Below are positions 63,999-64,000 of a DNA stretch of 64,000 nt, in pieces. The stretch spans positions 604 to 64,603 of the forward strand of contig LM655175.1 of the NCBI GenBank assembly GCA_000824825.2. Direction: 5' to 3'. The stretch is from Mesorhizobium sp. ORS 3324 (GTDB lineage: Bacteria > Pseudomonadota > Alphaproteobacteria > Rhizobiales > Rhizobiaceae). The stretch's first letter is position 1; every line of letters starts with the position of its first letter. The notes below the pieces were generated by a model. That model was not told the origin of the DNA, searched no databases, and saw only the letters and a list, made by a program, of their open reading frames with translations. Position numbers and translations under genes: made by a program.

Positions 63999-64000
63999 AT

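Overview
The window is a GC-rich, gene-dense chromosomal segment from an alphaproteobacterium of the order Rhizobiales, most likely Mesorhizobium or a close relative. The evidence is the gene set (cobS-cobT-dnaJ block, etfBA-hbd, ftsEX preceded by a CtrA box, SAM-II-controlled metX-metW, a TIGR02302-type protein, ugpBAEC plus a phosphoesterase) and several families of palindromic intergenic repeats that I recognise from that lineage. No rRNA, tRNA, CRISPR array, insertion sequence or prophage was seen.

Layout. 0-5.5 kb: end of etfB, etfA, a 3-hydroxyacyl-CoA dehydrogenase, a membrane PAS-GGDEF protein, and a sigma factor/NrsF pair. 5.7-11.2 kb: the most interesting locus. A guanidine-I (ykkC) riboswitch precedes an ABC importer (three genes), a GdmH-type nickel guanidine hydrolase, a small protein with an extremely histidine-rich N-terminus, and a HupE/UreJ nickel permease. 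Together these look like a guanidine-sensing, import and hydrolysis unit that carries its own nickel supply. 11.5-15.4 kb: ferric iron ABC transporter fbpABC with an intercistronic attenuator. 15.4-20.7 kb (minus strand): ugpBAEC glycerol-3-phosphate importer and a metallophosphoesterase. 21-28.7 kb: tlpA, argH, an LptM-like lipoprotein, lysA, an ArsR regulator divergent from a serine/threonine dehydratase, and the TIGR02302 protein.

28.8-35.3 kb: LysR/DMT exporter pair with a terminator-bearing leader, single-domain response regulator, hpt, ftsE-ftsX and a DUF218 protein. 35.3-42.2 kb: PNPOx-like protein, LysR, plsC, LysE, a probably frameshifted aldo/keto reductase, chaC, DUF2125 and a PfkB kinase. 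42.3-46.8 kb: a large palindromic repeat, then prephenate dehydrogenase and hisC (minus strand), and metX-metW behind a SAM-II riboswitch and terminator. 46.8-53.2 kb: an accessory-looking stretch with two GT2-like glycosyltransferases, a vWA secreted protein, a degenerate ABC half-transporter and a methyltransferase. 53.3-58.4 kb: gloB, cupin, lysoplasmalogenase, EamA exporter, DUF3108, rpmB, and a queuosine-precursor transporter whose start codon is embedded in a likely preQ1-I riboswitch. 58.6-64 kb: a polytopic STT3-like membrane protein, the 3' remnant of a deleted phytase-like esterase gene, then cobT, cobS and a DnaJ-domain gene that runs off the edge.

Three metabolite riboswitches of different classes (guanidine-I, SAM-II, preQ1-I) therefore lie in one 64 kb window, each directly upstream of genes matching its ligand. 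All calls come from reading the sequence; no database search was run.
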